From an uncultured Clostridia bacterium (GTDB taxonomy: Bacteria; Bacillota; Clostridia; TANB77; CAG-508), in contig CALXWM010000001.1 in assembly GCA_944392425.1 (NCBI GenBank), positions 87,589 to 143,651 of the forward strand: DNA of 56,063 nt. Direction: 5' to 3'. Within the stretch, counting starts at the first letter, position 1, and every line of letters begins with the position of its first letter. Positions 37,676-46,998 of this stretch are shown here, one piece after another. Under the pieces are notes generated by a model, which worked only from the letters and a program-made list of their open reading frames with translations, was not told the DNA's origin and did not search any database. A program made the translations under genes and the position numbers.

Positions 37676-37780
37676 TGTAATATAAATATAATATTATTAA
37701 TAAAAATGTTACTTCCGTAACAGTAAAAGAAATAATAAAGAAGTTTCTCACTTGTTATATATGCATATATATAATAGAAT
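37676..37780 (+). promoter_or_regulatory. promoter region of LRR-dockerin gene 2
   Basis: Conserved block 37676-37717 shared with gene 1, then TTGTTA (37752-37757), 17 bp, TAGAAT (37775-37780). RBS GGGAG lies 10 bases before the ATG at 37817. Confidence 0.6.
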
Positions 37781-37816
37781 AAATAAAAATAGAATATAAG
37801 AGGGAGTATTACAAAT

Positions 37817-40800
37817 ATGAAAAAATGGAAATGGTATATATTTATAATATTAATTTTGATAACTATACTAATAGTAGTGGCATTAATAAAAAGGACAGAT
37901 ATCAAATATTTAATTAATGAAAAAACAAAAATGAATATGTCAATATTAGCTCAAAGCAATAGTTGGGACATTTCAAAATCCGGAAATGGTAGTGTAATGG
38001 CTACACTTTCAGAAGATGGAACTTTGACTATATCTGGAACCGGAGAAATGAAAGGTTGGGGTGCTAGTAGTGTGACTGATTGGCATAACAAAAATATTAA
38101 AGAATTAGTTAAAAAAGTAATTATTAATTATGGGGTAAGAAATATAGGAGATAGTGCTTTTTATAATTGCAGTAATTTGTCAGAGATAAGTATTCCAAAA
38201 GGAGTAGAAAGTATAGAAGGCAATGCTTTTTCTAACTGCATAAAACTTACAGAGGTAGAAATACCAGAAGGTGTAACAAGTATAGGAATTGATGCTTTTT
38301 TATATTGTAGTAATTTGAAAAAAATAACAATTCCGGAAAGTGTAAGGACTATAGGAAAACAGGCTTTTTATCGTTGCAGTAACTTGAGCGAGATACAAAT
38401 TCCAAAAGGAATAACAGCAATTAACGATAATACTTTTGCGAGCTGTACTAATTTGAAAGAAGTACAAATTCCTGAAGGAGTAACTAGTATTGGATATGGA
38501 GTATTTGATAATTGCGATAGGTTAAGTTATATAGATATACCAGATAGTGTAATAAGTATAGGTGATAGGGTTTTTTCAGGTTGCAAAAATTTGAGAGACA
38601 TAGAAATTCCAAAGAGTGTAAGTGAATGTGGAAACTCTATTTTAATAGGCAGTCAAATATATATATTTACTAACGGTAAAGATGAAATTGGATTGCCACA
38701 GATAATGCAAAGAGCCTTAAATCAAGATGATATATTTTATGCTAATAATCAATTTGAGGTAAAAAACTGTTCGATTAATGGCGAAAATATAATTCTTGAT
38801 AAAGAGAATGAGATAGGCTCTATAAAAATATTAGAAGGAAAGTTAGATGAATTAACTATTAATATTATACCTTTAGAAATAAGTTTGACCAAAACTGTAA
38901 AGATAAGTGTCAATGAAAATGGAGAAGCAACAATATTTGGAACAGGTGAAATAGATAATATACCTGAAGTTATAAGAAATATTATAACAAAAATAAGTAT
39001 TGAAAGTGAAATAACAAAGGTTTCAAATGCAATATTTGTAAATTGCATTAATTTAGAATATATAGAAGTTGATTTAAACAATAAAAATTATATTGACGAT
39101 AATGGAGTCCTATATACAAAAGATAAAAGGACAATTATTTGTTATCCACGTAAGAAAGAAGGAGAAAACTTTGTAGTACCAGAAGGCACAAATAACATAA
39201 TGAATTATTGTTTTTACTATTGTAGCTATTTGAAAAATATAACATTGCCAGATGAAATAACAGAGATAAAATATGGTACATTTGAATGGTGTACTAGTTT
39301 ATTAAATTTAGTAATTCCAGATAAAGTAACTAAAATAGATGGATTTGCATTTTATGGTTGTATAAATTTGATGAATATAAATTTACCAGAAGGAATAACA
39401 AGTATAGGATCTAGTGCATTTTATAATTGTAACAGTTTGGAGAAAATAAATATACCAGAAGGAATAACTAGTATTAAATATGCTACATTTGAAAATTGTT
39501 ATGATTTAAAGGATATAGAACTTCCAGACACAATAACAAGTATAGACGTATATGCCTTCGAGAATTGCTATAACTTAACTAATATACATATACCAGATGG
39601 GGTAACAAGTATAGGAAATCATGCATTCTCTGGCTGTAATAGTTTAACCAATATAAGTCTTCCAAATAGTATTAAAAGTATAGCTGATTACACTTTTAGT
39701 GTTTGCACTAGTTTAGAATATATAGAAATACCAAATGGAGTCATAAGTATTGGAAATATGGCTTTCTATAACTGTTCAAAACTATCAAAAGTTATAATAC
39801 CAAAGACTGTTACAACAATAGCTTCAAATGCATTTCAGTATACTGAAAATGTAAATATATTGTGTGCAAGCAATAGTACAGCAGAATCATATGCAATAGA
39901 AAATGGATTAAATTATACATTAGATGATATAGCACCAAATGTAGAAATATCAAATAATGGAACAAATAATCCTGAAAAACAGATAAATACAACTGTAACA
40001 GTAACAGATAACTTATCAGGAGTAAGTAGTACAAAATACTTATGGAGTACAAAAAGTGAAAATGTTGAGGAAAATGAAATAACAAATGTATTAGAAGAAG
40101 GACAAACGATAACAACACCAAAAGTTACTGGGGAATATTATTTATGGGTATTAGTAGAAGATAAGGTTGGAAACAAAGCAATAGCAAGAAGCAATGCATT
40201 TATATTAGATAATACAGCACCAACATTAGAGATAGAAAATATACCAGAAACATATACAAATGGAAATGTAACAGTAAAGATAAAGGCAAATGAGCAAATT
40301 CAAGAAATAGAAGGATGGACATTATCAAATGATAAGCAAACATTAACGAAAGAATATAATGATAATACAGAAGAAACAATAACAGTAAGGGACTTAGCAG
40401 GAAATGAGACAAATGCAATTATACAAATAAATAAAATAGATAAAGAAATACCAACAATAAGATTATCACAAAATGGAACAACAGAAGCAGTAAAAGAAGC
40501 AAATATAGAAGTAGCAGCAACAGATAATTTGTCAGGAATAAAAAGTATAAAATACCTATGGAGTATAGAAAGTGAAGATGTAGGAGAAAATGACATAACA
40601 AATGTACTAGAAGAAGAAAGTGCAATAAAAACACCAAAAGCAACAGGACAATATTATTTGTGGGTATTAGTAAAAGATAATGCAGGAAATAATAATAAAT
40701 TAAGAAGTAATATCTTTATATTAGATAATATCGCACCAGAAATTAAAATATCTCAAAATGGAACAACTGAAACAATAAAAAGCACAAATACAAAAGTAAC

Positions 40801-42142
40801 GGCAGCAGATAACTTATCAGGAGTAAGTAGTACAAAATACTTATGGAGTACAAAAAGTGAAAATGTAGCAGAAAATGAAATAATAAATGTACTAGAAGAA
40901 GGTAATACAATAACAACACCAAAAGTTACTGGGGAATATTATTTATGGGTATTAGTAGAAGACAATGCTGGAAACAAAGCAATAGCAAGAAGCAATGCAT
41001 TTATATTAGATAATACAGCACCAACATTAGAGATAGAAAATATACCAGAAACATATACAAATGGAAATGTAACAGTAAAGATAAAGGCAAATGAGCAAAT
41101 TCAAGAAATAGAAGGATGGACATTATCAAGTGATAAACAAATATTAACAAAAGAATATAATGATAATACAGAAGAAACAATAACAGTAATGGACTTAGTT
41201 GGAAATGAGACAAATGCAAATATAAGAATAAATAAAATAGATAGAGAAAGCCCAACAATAAGATTATCTCAAAATGGAACAACAGAAGCAGTAAAAGAAG
41301 CAAATATAGAAGTAACAGCAACAGATAACTTATCAGGCATAAAAAGTATAAAATACCTATGGAGTATAGAAAGTGAAGATGTAGGAGAAAATAACATAAC
41401 AAATGTGCTAGAAGAAGAAAATGAAATAGCAACACCAGAAGCAACAGGAGAATATTATCTATGGGTATTAGTAGAAGATAATGCAGGAAATAAGAATAAA
41501 TTAAGAAGTAATGTATTTATGTTGGATAATACAGCACCAGTAGGAGAAGTAACATACAATATATCAAAAGATAAAGATATGTGTTTGGTTACAATAAAGT
41601 CGAATAAAGAATTAGAAGAGATAGAAGGATGGACTTTGACAAGTGATAGATTAACATTGACAAAAAAATACTATGAAAATACAGAAGAAACAATAACGAT
41701 AAAAGATAAAATAGGAAATACAGCAGCAATAAAGATAGAAATTACAGGAATAGAAGTTCCTACATTCAATGTACAAGGATATAAAATAAATGGCTTATAC
41801 ATAAGAAATATACAACCACAAACAGTATATTCAAACTTTATAAAAAATATAGTAACAAATCAAAGTTATGAAATAAAAGAAGGAAATATAACAATAACAG
41901 GAATAGACAAAATAAAAACAGGCCAAAAATTAATACTAAAAAATACAACATATACATTAGTTGTAACAGGAGATATAAATGGAGATGGAGATATAAAATT
42001 AAGTGATTTATCAACATTAAAGATGCAATTAATAGGAAAAAGAAGTTTAACAGGAGCGAGTAAAGAAGCAGGAGATATAAATGAAGATGGAGATATAAAA
42101 TTAAGTGACTTATCAAAAATGAAGAAAATCTTAATTGAATAA
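37817..42142 (+). CDS. BspA-type LRR surface protein with Ig-like repeats and C-terminal dockerin (paralogue 2)
   Basis: A 1441-residue paralogue of the upstream protein with the same plan but more diverged repeats. N-terminal helix (residues 8-24), then the conserved stretch MNMSILAQSNSWDIS; two LRR_5 blocks (residues about 95-280 and 410-680) separated by a non-LRR insert (about 285-400) of unknown fold; then four or five Ig-like modules (TDNLSGVSSTKYLWSTKSEN and variants, about 720-1310). The end is the same X-like segment and dockerin pair (DINGDGDIKLSDLS, DINEDGDIKLSDLS). The last 346 bp differ from paralogue 1 at only about five positions, far fewer than elsewhere. No sortase motif. The cohesin protein gene follows 88 bp downstream. 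Confidence 0.88.
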   Translation: MKKWKWYIFIILILITILIVVALIKRTDIKYLINEKTKMNMSILAQSNSWDISKSGNGSVMATLSEDGTLTISGTGEMKGWGASSVTDWHNKNIKELVKKVIINYGVRNIGDSAFYNCSNLSEISIPKGVESIEGNAFSNCIKLTEVEIPEGVTSIGIDAFLYCSNLKKITIPESVRTIGKQAFYRCSNLSEIQIPKGITAINDNTFASCTNLKEVQIPEGVTSIGYGVFDNCDRLSYIDIPDSVISIGDRVFSGCKNLRDIEIPKSVSECGNSILIGSQIYIFTNGKDEIGLPQIMQRALNQDDIFYANNQFEVKNCSINGENIILDKENEIGSIKILEGKLDELTINIIPLEISLTKTVKISVNENGEATIFGTGEIDNIPEVIRNIITKISIESEITKVSNAIFVNCINLEYIEVDLNNKNYIDDNGVLYTKDKRTIICYPRKKEGENFVVPEGTNNIMNYCFYYCSYLKNITLPDEITEIKYGTFEWCTSLLNLVIPDKVTKIDGFAFYGCINLMNINLPEGITSIGSSAFYNCNSLEKINIPEGITSIKYATFENCYDLKDIELPDTITSIDVYAFENCYNLTNIHIPDGVTSIGNHAFSGCNSLTNISLPNSIKSIADYTFSVCTSLEYIEIPNGVISIGNMAFYNCSKLSKVIIPKTVTTIASNAFQYTENVNILCASNSTAESYAIENGLNYTLDDIAPNVEISNNGTNNPEKQINTTVTVTDNLSGVSSTKYLWSTKSENVEENEITNVLEEGQTITTPKVTGEYYLWVLVEDKVGNKAIARSNAFILDNTAPTLEIENIPETYTNGNVTVKIKANEQIQEIEGWTLSNDKQTLTKEYNDNTEETITVRDLAGNETNAIIQINKIDKEIPTIRLSQNGTTEAVKEANIEVAATDNLSGIKSIKYLWSIESEDVGENDITNVLEEESAIKTPKATGQYYLWVLVKDNAGNNNKLRSNIFILDNIAPEIKISQNGTTETIKSTNTKVTAADNLSGVSSTKYLWSTKSENVAENEIINVLEEGNTITTPKVTGEYYLWVLVEDNAGNKAIARSNAFILDNTAPTLEIENIPETYTNGNVTVKIKANEQIQEIEGWTLSSDKQILTKEYNDNTEETITVMDLVGNETNANIRINKIDRESPTIRLSQNGTTEAVKEANIEVTATDNLSGIKSIKYLWSIESEDVGENNITNVLEEENEIATPEATGEYYLWVLVEDNAGNKNKLRSNVFMLDNTAPVGEVTYNISKDKDMCLVTIKSNKELEEIEGWTLTSDRLTLTKKYYENTEETITIKDKIGNTAAIKIEITGIEVPTFNVQGYKINGLYIRNIQPQTVYSNFIKNIVTNQSYEIKEGNITITGIDKIKTGQKLILKNTTYTLVVTGDINGDGDIKLSDLSTLKMQLIGKRSLTGASKEAGDINEDGDIKLSDLSKMKKILIE

Positions 42143-42172
42143 AAAATAATTGAATAAAAAATAAAAAAGTAC

Positions 42173-42201
42173 TTGAAATAAAAATATAATTATGACATAA
42201 T
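42173..42201 (+). promoter_or_regulatory. promoter of the cohesin protein gene
   Basis: TTGAAA (42173-42178), 17 bp, CATAAT (42196-42201), 30 bases before the start codon, with RBS AAAGGAG. No terminator is obvious after the preceding LRR gene, so read-through is also possible. Confidence 0.5.
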
Positions 42202-42230
42202 ATAATTGATTTTTACGAAAGGAGAAAAGC

Positions 42231-43034
42231 ATGAAAAAAATAATCAGTATAATAATAATTAATGTATTAATTATATTTTCATTAAGTTTAAATTCATATG
42301 CGGCACAAACGGAAACAAATTTTCGAATAGAACTAATATCAAACAAGACGACAGTAACTAAAGGTGATACAGTAGAAATATCTGTTAAAATAAAGAATTT
42401 AACAGGCGTAGGGGAAGGAATAAATGCATTTTTGGGAACATTTAAATATGATACAAATGTTTTTGAAAAAGTAACAAAGTCAGATATGAAGTCACAAAAT
42501 GGATGGGATGCACCAGAATACAACGAAGAAAATGGAAAAATTATAACATGTAAAGGTGAATACATAACAAATGATGAAATTATTTTTACAATAGACTTAA
42601 AAGTTAAGGAAAATACATCAGTAAAAAATACAACTTTGCAAATTGATGAACCTGAAGCAGCCAATGATAATGACTATGTAGGAAAAGCTGGTACACTAAA
42701 TTTGGAGATATTAGAAAAAACAGACACAGAAAAACCTGATGAAGAAAATCCAGACACAGAAAAACCTGATGAAGAGGATCCAGACACAGAAAAACCTGAT
42801 GAAGAGAATCCAGACACAGAAAAACCTAGTACAAACAGTAGTTCAAATAATAATCAAAATAATAATTCTAATTCAGGAAAAAATGAAAATACAAATATAG
42901 ATAATACAACAGCAGGACAGAAAATACCACAAACAGGAGAAAAATTAAGCTTTACTATTGTAGGTTTAATAGTATTAATTACTATTGGAATAATTTCATA
43001 TATTTTATATAGAAAAAATAATATAGCTAAATAA
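42231..43034 (+). CDS. sortase-anchored single-cohesin protein
   Basis: A 267-residue surface protein. Signal peptide ending in SYAAQ (residues 1-25). One cohesin-like domain (about residues 30-160) has the usual order: a first strand with the KGDTVEISVKIKNL pattern, INAFLGTFKYDTNVFEKV, a NGKIITCKGEY turn and 'DEIIFTIDLKVKENT'. Then comes an acidic, proline-rich linker of ten-residue repeats (DTEKPDEENP) and an Asn/Ser-rich spacer. A sortase signal ends it: IPQTGEK, hydrophobic helix, YRKNNIAK. Cohesins bind dockerins; the only two dockerins in the window belong to the two LRR genes just upstream. I infer it fixes them to the wall. It is much smaller than cellulosomal scaffoldins and has no CBM. 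Confidence 0.82.
   Translation: MKKIISIIIINVLIIFSLSLNSYAAQTETNFRIELISNKTTVTKGDTVEISVKIKNLTGVGEGINAFLGTFKYDTNVFEKVTKSDMKSQNGWDAPEYNEENGKIITCKGEYITNDEIIFTIDLKVKENTSVKNTTLQIDEPEAANDNDYVGKAGTLNLEILEKTDTEKPDEENPDTEKPDEEDPDTEKPDEENPDTEKPSTNSSSNNNQNNNSNSGKNENTNIDNTTAGQKIPQTGEKLSFTIVGLIVLITIGIISYILYRKNNIAK
42721..42828 (+). repeat. 30-bp tandem repeat coding the cohesin linker
   Basis: Three complete 30-bp units and a partial one, each starting CAGACACAGAAAAACCTGAT, coding DTEKPDEENP-like repeats. Near identity makes linker length variable in principle. Confidence 0.85.
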
Positions 43035-43049
43035 ATTTAATATAAAATA

Positions 43050-43085
43050 AACCTTCTTATGATTGATTTCATAAGGAGGTTATTC
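43050..43085 (+). terminator. terminator of the cohesin gene
   Basis: AACCTTCTTATGA (43050-43062) pairs with TCATAAGGAGGTT (43069-43081), followed by T-rich sequence. Confidence 0.8.
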
Positions 43086-43156
43086 TTATATATAATTAAT
43101 TATTAAAAATTTGTAATTTAATTTTACTATTTTATTATTTTAATTAGGATAGTATA

Positions 43157-43185
43157 TTGAAAAATTAGTGCAAAACTGATATATT
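43157..43185 (+). promoter_or_regulatory. promoter of the WG-repeat gene
   Basis: TTGAAA (43157-43162), 17 bp, TATATT (43180-43185), about 30 bases before the ATG at 43216. Confidence 0.65.
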
Positions 43186-43215
43186 ATATATGTAATATTA
43201 TAATCGGAGGTAAAT

Positions 43216-44742
43216 ATGGCTAATAGAGGTAGAAGGTATGATGGTGAACCAAAGCTAAATATAAAAAAAGTACTTGCAGTATTAATCATACTAGCAGTAA
43301 TAATAATGTGTATAGTTTTAATTGTTAAATTTGCAACACCTGATGGAAATACAGAAACTAAAATAGTAGCTAATTCATATATTACTGTATTTTCTAATAA
43401 TAAGTGGGGAGTTATTAATTCTAAGGGAGAAACAATAATAGAGCCAACTTATGATGATATGATTGTAATACCAGATCCAACTAAAGCTGTTTTTATATAT
43501 CAATCAAATGTTAATTTACAAGATGGAACATATAATTCTAAGGCTATAAATGATAAAGGAGAAGATTTATTTACTTCTTATGAGAAAGTAGAAGCACTTC
43601 AAAATCTAGATTCTAACAATTATGTGACATATGATACAAATGTACTTAAAGTATCTAAAAATGGAAAATACGGATTAATTAACTTTAATGGAACAGAAAT
43701 ATTAAATTCTATATATGATTCGATTTATCCACTATCTGGAGTAAAAAATAGTTTTGTTACTGTTAAAGATGGATTATATGGTTTAGTAGATAATAGTGGA
43801 AATGTAATTATAGATAATTTATATACTGCAATTACAAGTCTTACAAATAAATATGAAGACGGATATGTTGTAAAAGAACAAAATGGAAATTATGGCTTGA
43901 TTAATTATAATAAAAAGCAAGTTTTAGAATGTAAATATTCAGAAATTAAAAATGTTTGTGGAAATAATTTATATGTTGTTAAAGAAAATGGAACATTAGA
44001 ATTAATTAATCAAGATGGAAGTGTTTTAATTAATAGTGGATTTGATGATATTAAAAGTATAGACAGTGGCAATATAGTATTTGTAAAAGGTAACAAATAT
44101 GGAGTAATGACCAAAGAAGGAACTGTATTAATAGAGCCAAATTATGATGAATTAAAATATGCGTTTGATGGTAATTATATAGCTAAAAAAGATAATAACT
44201 ATGGAATTATAAATACATCAAATGAAACAAAATTAGATTTTACATATACTTATATAACATATATGTCAGATGAAAGCTTTATAGAAGCAGATAAATCAGA
44301 TGGTAAAACAGACCTTTTAGATACTTCATTTAATGTTAAAGTTACAGGAATTGTTTCAGAGATAGATACAAATAAAGGATATGTAAAAGTTAGAGTAGAT
44401 AATGAATATAAATACTATAATTTTAGATTAGAAGAAAAAACATCGCAAGATATTTTCACAACTAATACATTATTCTTATCTAAGAAAAATGGTAAATATG
44501 GATATGTTAATAGAGACGGTGTTGTAATAGTAGATTATATTTATGATGATGCTACAGAACAAAATGAGTATGGATTTGTAGCAGTAAAACAAAATGGAGT
44601 ATGGGGAGCAATTGACCAAAATGGAAATGTAGTAGTTACTCCATCATATGAATTAGCACAAAATACAGTAATTAGTTTTATAGGAAAGTGGCACTTAGCT
44701 CCAGACCTAAATGCAAATTACTATACAGATGTTAATGAATAA
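43216..44742 (+). CDS. membrane-anchored WG-repeat protein
   Basis: A 508-residue protein with one N-terminal membrane helix (residues about 18-38) and an extracellular chain of about nine WG/KWG beta repeats of 35-50 residues. Examples are NNKWGVINSKGETIIEPTYD, NGKYGLINFNGTEI, NGKYGYVNRDGVVIVDYIYD and NGVWGAIDQNGNVVVTPSYE. WG repeats are widespread in gut Firmicutes and are thought to form protein- or ligand-binding surfaces; no enzymatic motif is visible. RBS CGGAGG before the ATG. The next gene follows after 88 bp, without a clear terminator. Confidence 0.85.
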   Translation: MANRGRRYDGEPKLNIKKVLAVLIILAVIIMCIVLIVKFATPDGNTETKIVANSYITVFSNNKWGVINSKGETIIEPTYDDMIVIPDPTKAVFIYQSNVNLQDGTYNSKAINDKGEDLFTSYEKVEALQNLDSNNYVTYDTNVLKVSKNGKYGLINFNGTEILNSIYDSIYPLSGVKNSFVTVKDGLYGLVDNSGNVIIDNLYTAITSLTNKYEDGYVVKEQNGNYGLINYNKKQVLECKYSEIKNVCGNNLYVVKENGTLELINQDGSVLINSGFDDIKSIDSGNIVFVKGNKYGVMTKEGTVLIEPNYDELKYAFDGNYIAKKDNNYGIINTSNETKLDFTYTYITYMSDESFIEADKSDGKTDLLDTSFNVKVTGIVSEIDTNKGYVKVRVDNEYKYYNFRLEEKTSQDIFTTNTLFLSKKNGKYGYVNRDGVVIVDYIYDDATEQNEYGFVAVKQNGVWGAIDQNGNVVVTPSYELAQNTVISFIGKWHLAPDLNANYYTDVNE

Positions 44743-44830
44743 AAAATTAGTAGATTAGTTACAATGATAATTAAAATATGATTTTAAATAAAATTTAAGA
44801 TAAAAGTCTTAAAGAAATGGAGAACAAAAG

Positions 44831-45613
44831 ATGGAAGAAAAACAAAGTTGTAAAATAATACCGATAATAACAAATGAAAAAGAAATGTATAAATTTTATG
44901 AGTTTGTATTAAACATAGGTTATGAAATAAAAGTATTTAATAAAAAACAAGATTCTCATATTTATAAATATTTTCTTCCAAGGGTTAGAGATTATCTATT
45001 TTGGACATTTAATTTAAAAGATGTTGATAAATTCAAAAAAATGAATAAAGAAATGCAAGCAGCTGTATGTAATAATTACTCATGTACAATATTTGAAAAA
45101 GAAAGTATGCTTATTGTAGCATTTAATACAGGGATAATTTTTATAATAGGTAATGATACAAAAGAAGCGGAAAGAATTAAAAAGTATGAGGGACTATTAG
45201 ATATATCTAAAATAAATATAGATAGTGATAAAGTATATAAAGTCGACGTTCAAGAAGTAGAATACTTATACATTTATATAATTACTTTATATAAATATGT
45301 AACATTAAACAAGTTAGATAAAGCAATGGAAAATAAAGATTATTTTGATAAAAACAGAAATGATTTTGTTAAGTTTGTACAAGGTATTTATTCTAAAAAG
45401 ATTACTGAAAATTTATCTGGAAATAAAATGGAAAATGATTGGGAACAAAAATTAGGATTAGATAAACTGTATATTTCAGTAGAAAATAAATTTGATATAC
45501 TTTATAGAAATATTAAATTAGACAATCATAATACAATGTTTAGAATTATAATTATTTTATTAGTTGTATTAATTATAATAGGAACAATTAACCTAGGAAA
45601 CTATTTAATGTAA
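44831..45613 (+). CDS. unknown protein with C-terminal membrane tail
   Basis: A 260-residue protein that I do not recognise. Residues 1-230 are soluble and alternate beta and helix (SMLIVAFNTGIIFIIGND is a hydrophobic strand pair, about residue 97). The end is one membrane helix (MFRIIIILLVVLIIIGTINLGNYLM), so the protein would be tail-anchored with the body in the cytoplasm. The order strand-rich domain, helical part, single terminal helix superficially recalls RMD1/YagE (DUF155) proteins, but no signature confirms it. It lies 18 bp before acpS and is likely co-transcribed with it. Confidence 0.6.
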   Translation: MEEKQSCKIIPIITNEKEMYKFYEFVLNIGYEIKVFNKKQDSHIYKYFLPRVRDYLFWTFNLKDVDKFKKMNKEMQAAVCNNYSCTIFEKESMLIVAFNTGIIFIIGNDTKEAERIKKYEGLLDISKINIDSDKVYKVDVQEVEYLYIYIITLYKYVTLNKLDKAMENKDYFDKNRNDFVKFVQGIYSKKITENLSGNKMENDWEQKLGLDKLYISVENKFDILYRNIKLDNHNTMFRIIIILLVVLIIIGTINLGNYLM

Positions 45614-45631
45614 AATTGAAAGGAATTATAC

Positions 45632-46009
45632 ATGAACATAAAAACAGGTACTGACATAATAGAAGTAGAAAGAATCAAGGAAAGTATAGAAAAATTAGGG
45701 GATAAGTTTTTAAATAGAGTATTTACTGATAATGAAATAGCATATTGCGAAAGTAAAAAAGCTAATAAATATGAGCACTATGCTGCAAGATTTGCAGCGA
45801 AAGAGGCTATATTTAAATCAATTTCTCCTTTATTAGATAACAAATTTAGCATTGACTGGACGTATATAGAAATACTTAATGATAATCAAGGTAGACCATA
45901 TGTAAATTTTTATAAAGATAAATTAAAAAAAGTTAATATAGACTTAAGTTTATCTCATATAAAAGAATATGCTGTGGCAATGGCTGTTGCAGTTTTTGAA
46001 AATAAATAA
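45632..46009 (+). CDS. acpS: holo-[acyl-carrier-protein] synthase
   Basis: A 125-residue enzyme that transfers phosphopantetheine from CoA to acyl carrier protein. The N-terminal motif 'TGTDIIEVERI' gives the metal-binding Asp. The second motif 'YAARFAAKEAIFKS' (about residue 50) gives the Glu and Lys typical of AcpS, and LSLSHIKEYAVAMAV closes the fold. Length is normal. RBS AAAGGAA. A strong hairpin ends the unit just downstream. Confidence 0.93.
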   Translation: MNIKTGTDIIEVERIKESIEKLGDKFLNRVFTDNEIAYCESKKANKYEHYAARFAAKEAIFKSISPLLDNKFSIDWTYIEILNDNQGRPYVNFYKDKLKKVNIDLSLSHIKEYAVAMAVAVFENK

Positions 46010-46025
46010 ATTTAGTTTAATAATA

Positions 46026-46058
46026 AAACATACAATATATATTTATTGTATGTTTTTA
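46026..46058 (+). terminator. terminator of acpS
   Basis: AAACATACAATA (46026-46037) pairs perfectly with TATTGTATGTTT (46044-46055), followed by T. Confidence 0.8.
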
Positions 46059-46084
46059 AAAATTAATTAATAAAGAGGTATTTT

Positions 46085-46972
46085 ATGGAATTTTTTGATT
46101 CACATGCACATTATGATGATGCAAAATTTGATGACAATAGAGAAAATTTAATAATGGATATATTTAATTCTGGAGTAACTAAAATTATTAGTGCAGGATA
46201 TAGCTTAGAAGGAAGCAAAAAGAGTTTAGAACTTTCTAGTAAATATAATTTTATATATTCGACAGTTGGTATATCTCCAAATGATTTAGTGGAAAGAGAT
46301 TTAGAAGAAAATATTACAAAAGTTAATGAGAATAATAGTATACAAGTAGAAAATAATAGAGTAGAATTTATAAACAATAATTATCCACAATTAGTAGGCG
46401 AAAAGTGGATAAAAGACATAGAAGAGATAGATAAATTAATTAGTGATAATTTGAGCTCAAAACGAATTGTGGCGGTTGGAGAAATTGGATTTGATTATCA
46501 TTATGATACAGACAAAAAAATTCAATATGAGGCATTCTCGAAGCAAATAGATATTGCTAACAAATATGACTTACCTATAGTAATTCACACAAGAGATGCA
46601 GTAATGGATACTTTAACAATGTTAAAAGAACATCCTGTAAATAAAAAAGGAGTATTCCACTGTTGTCCACTTAATAGAGAACTGGTAAAAGAAGCATTAA
46701 AGATAGGATTTTACATATCTATGGCAGGACCAGTAACTTTTAAAAATTCAAAAAATGCAAATGAGATCATTGAAATGTGTCCAATGGATAAAATTTTAAT
46801 AGAAACAGATAGTCCTTACTTAGCACCAGAGCCAGTTAGAGGTACTAGAAATGACTCAAGAAATTTAAAATATATTGCACAAAAAATAGCCAGTATAAAA
46901 GGTATGGCTGTTGAAGAAGTAGCAAAAGCTACTTATGAAAATACAATGAGGTGCTTTAATATAGATAATTAA
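46085..46972 (+). CDS. tatD: TatD family metal-dependent deoxyribonuclease
   Basis: A 295-residue TIM-barrel hydrolase of the TatD/YcfH family. Metal ligands are seen in 'FFDSHAHYDD' (HxH), 'VAVGEIGFDYHY' (Glu), 'IVIHTRDA', 'GVFHCCP' and 'ILIETDSPYLAPEPVRG' (Asp). Members cleave DNA ends, and some D-Tyr-tRNA. Most are near 255 residues; here about 40 extra residues (about 78-118, Asn/Glu-rich) sit between the second strand and the Glu-containing motif. It stands between two hairpins, so it is probably a single-gene unit. RBS AAAGAGG. Confidence 0.9.
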   Translation: MEFFDSHAHYDDAKFDDNRENLIMDIFNSGVTKIISAGYSLEGSKKSLELSSKYNFIYSTVGISPNDLVERDLEENITKVNENNSIQVENNRVEFINNNYPQLVGEKWIKDIEEIDKLISDNLSSKRIVAVGEIGFDYHYDTDKKIQYEAFSKQIDIANKYDLPIVIHTRDAVMDTLTMLKEHPVNKKGVFHCCPLNRELVKEALKIGFYISMAGPVTFKNSKNANEIIEMCPMDKILIETDSPYLAPEPVRGTRNDSRNLKYIAQKIASIKGMAVEEVAKATYENTMRCFNIDN

Positions 46973-46997
46973 AAGAGCTTGACTTTGCAAGCTCTTT
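46972..46997. terminator. bidirectional terminator between tatD and lemA
   Basis: AAAGAGCTTG (46972-46981) pairs with CAAGCTCTTT (46988-46997); A and T runs on both sides suit the two convergent genes. Confidence 0.85.
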
Positions 46998-46998
46998 A

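Noticed and set aside
34363..43034. A cellulosome gene cluster
   Set aside because: There are no glycoside hydrolases, CBMs or multi-cohesin scaffoldin; the dockerins are on LRR proteins.
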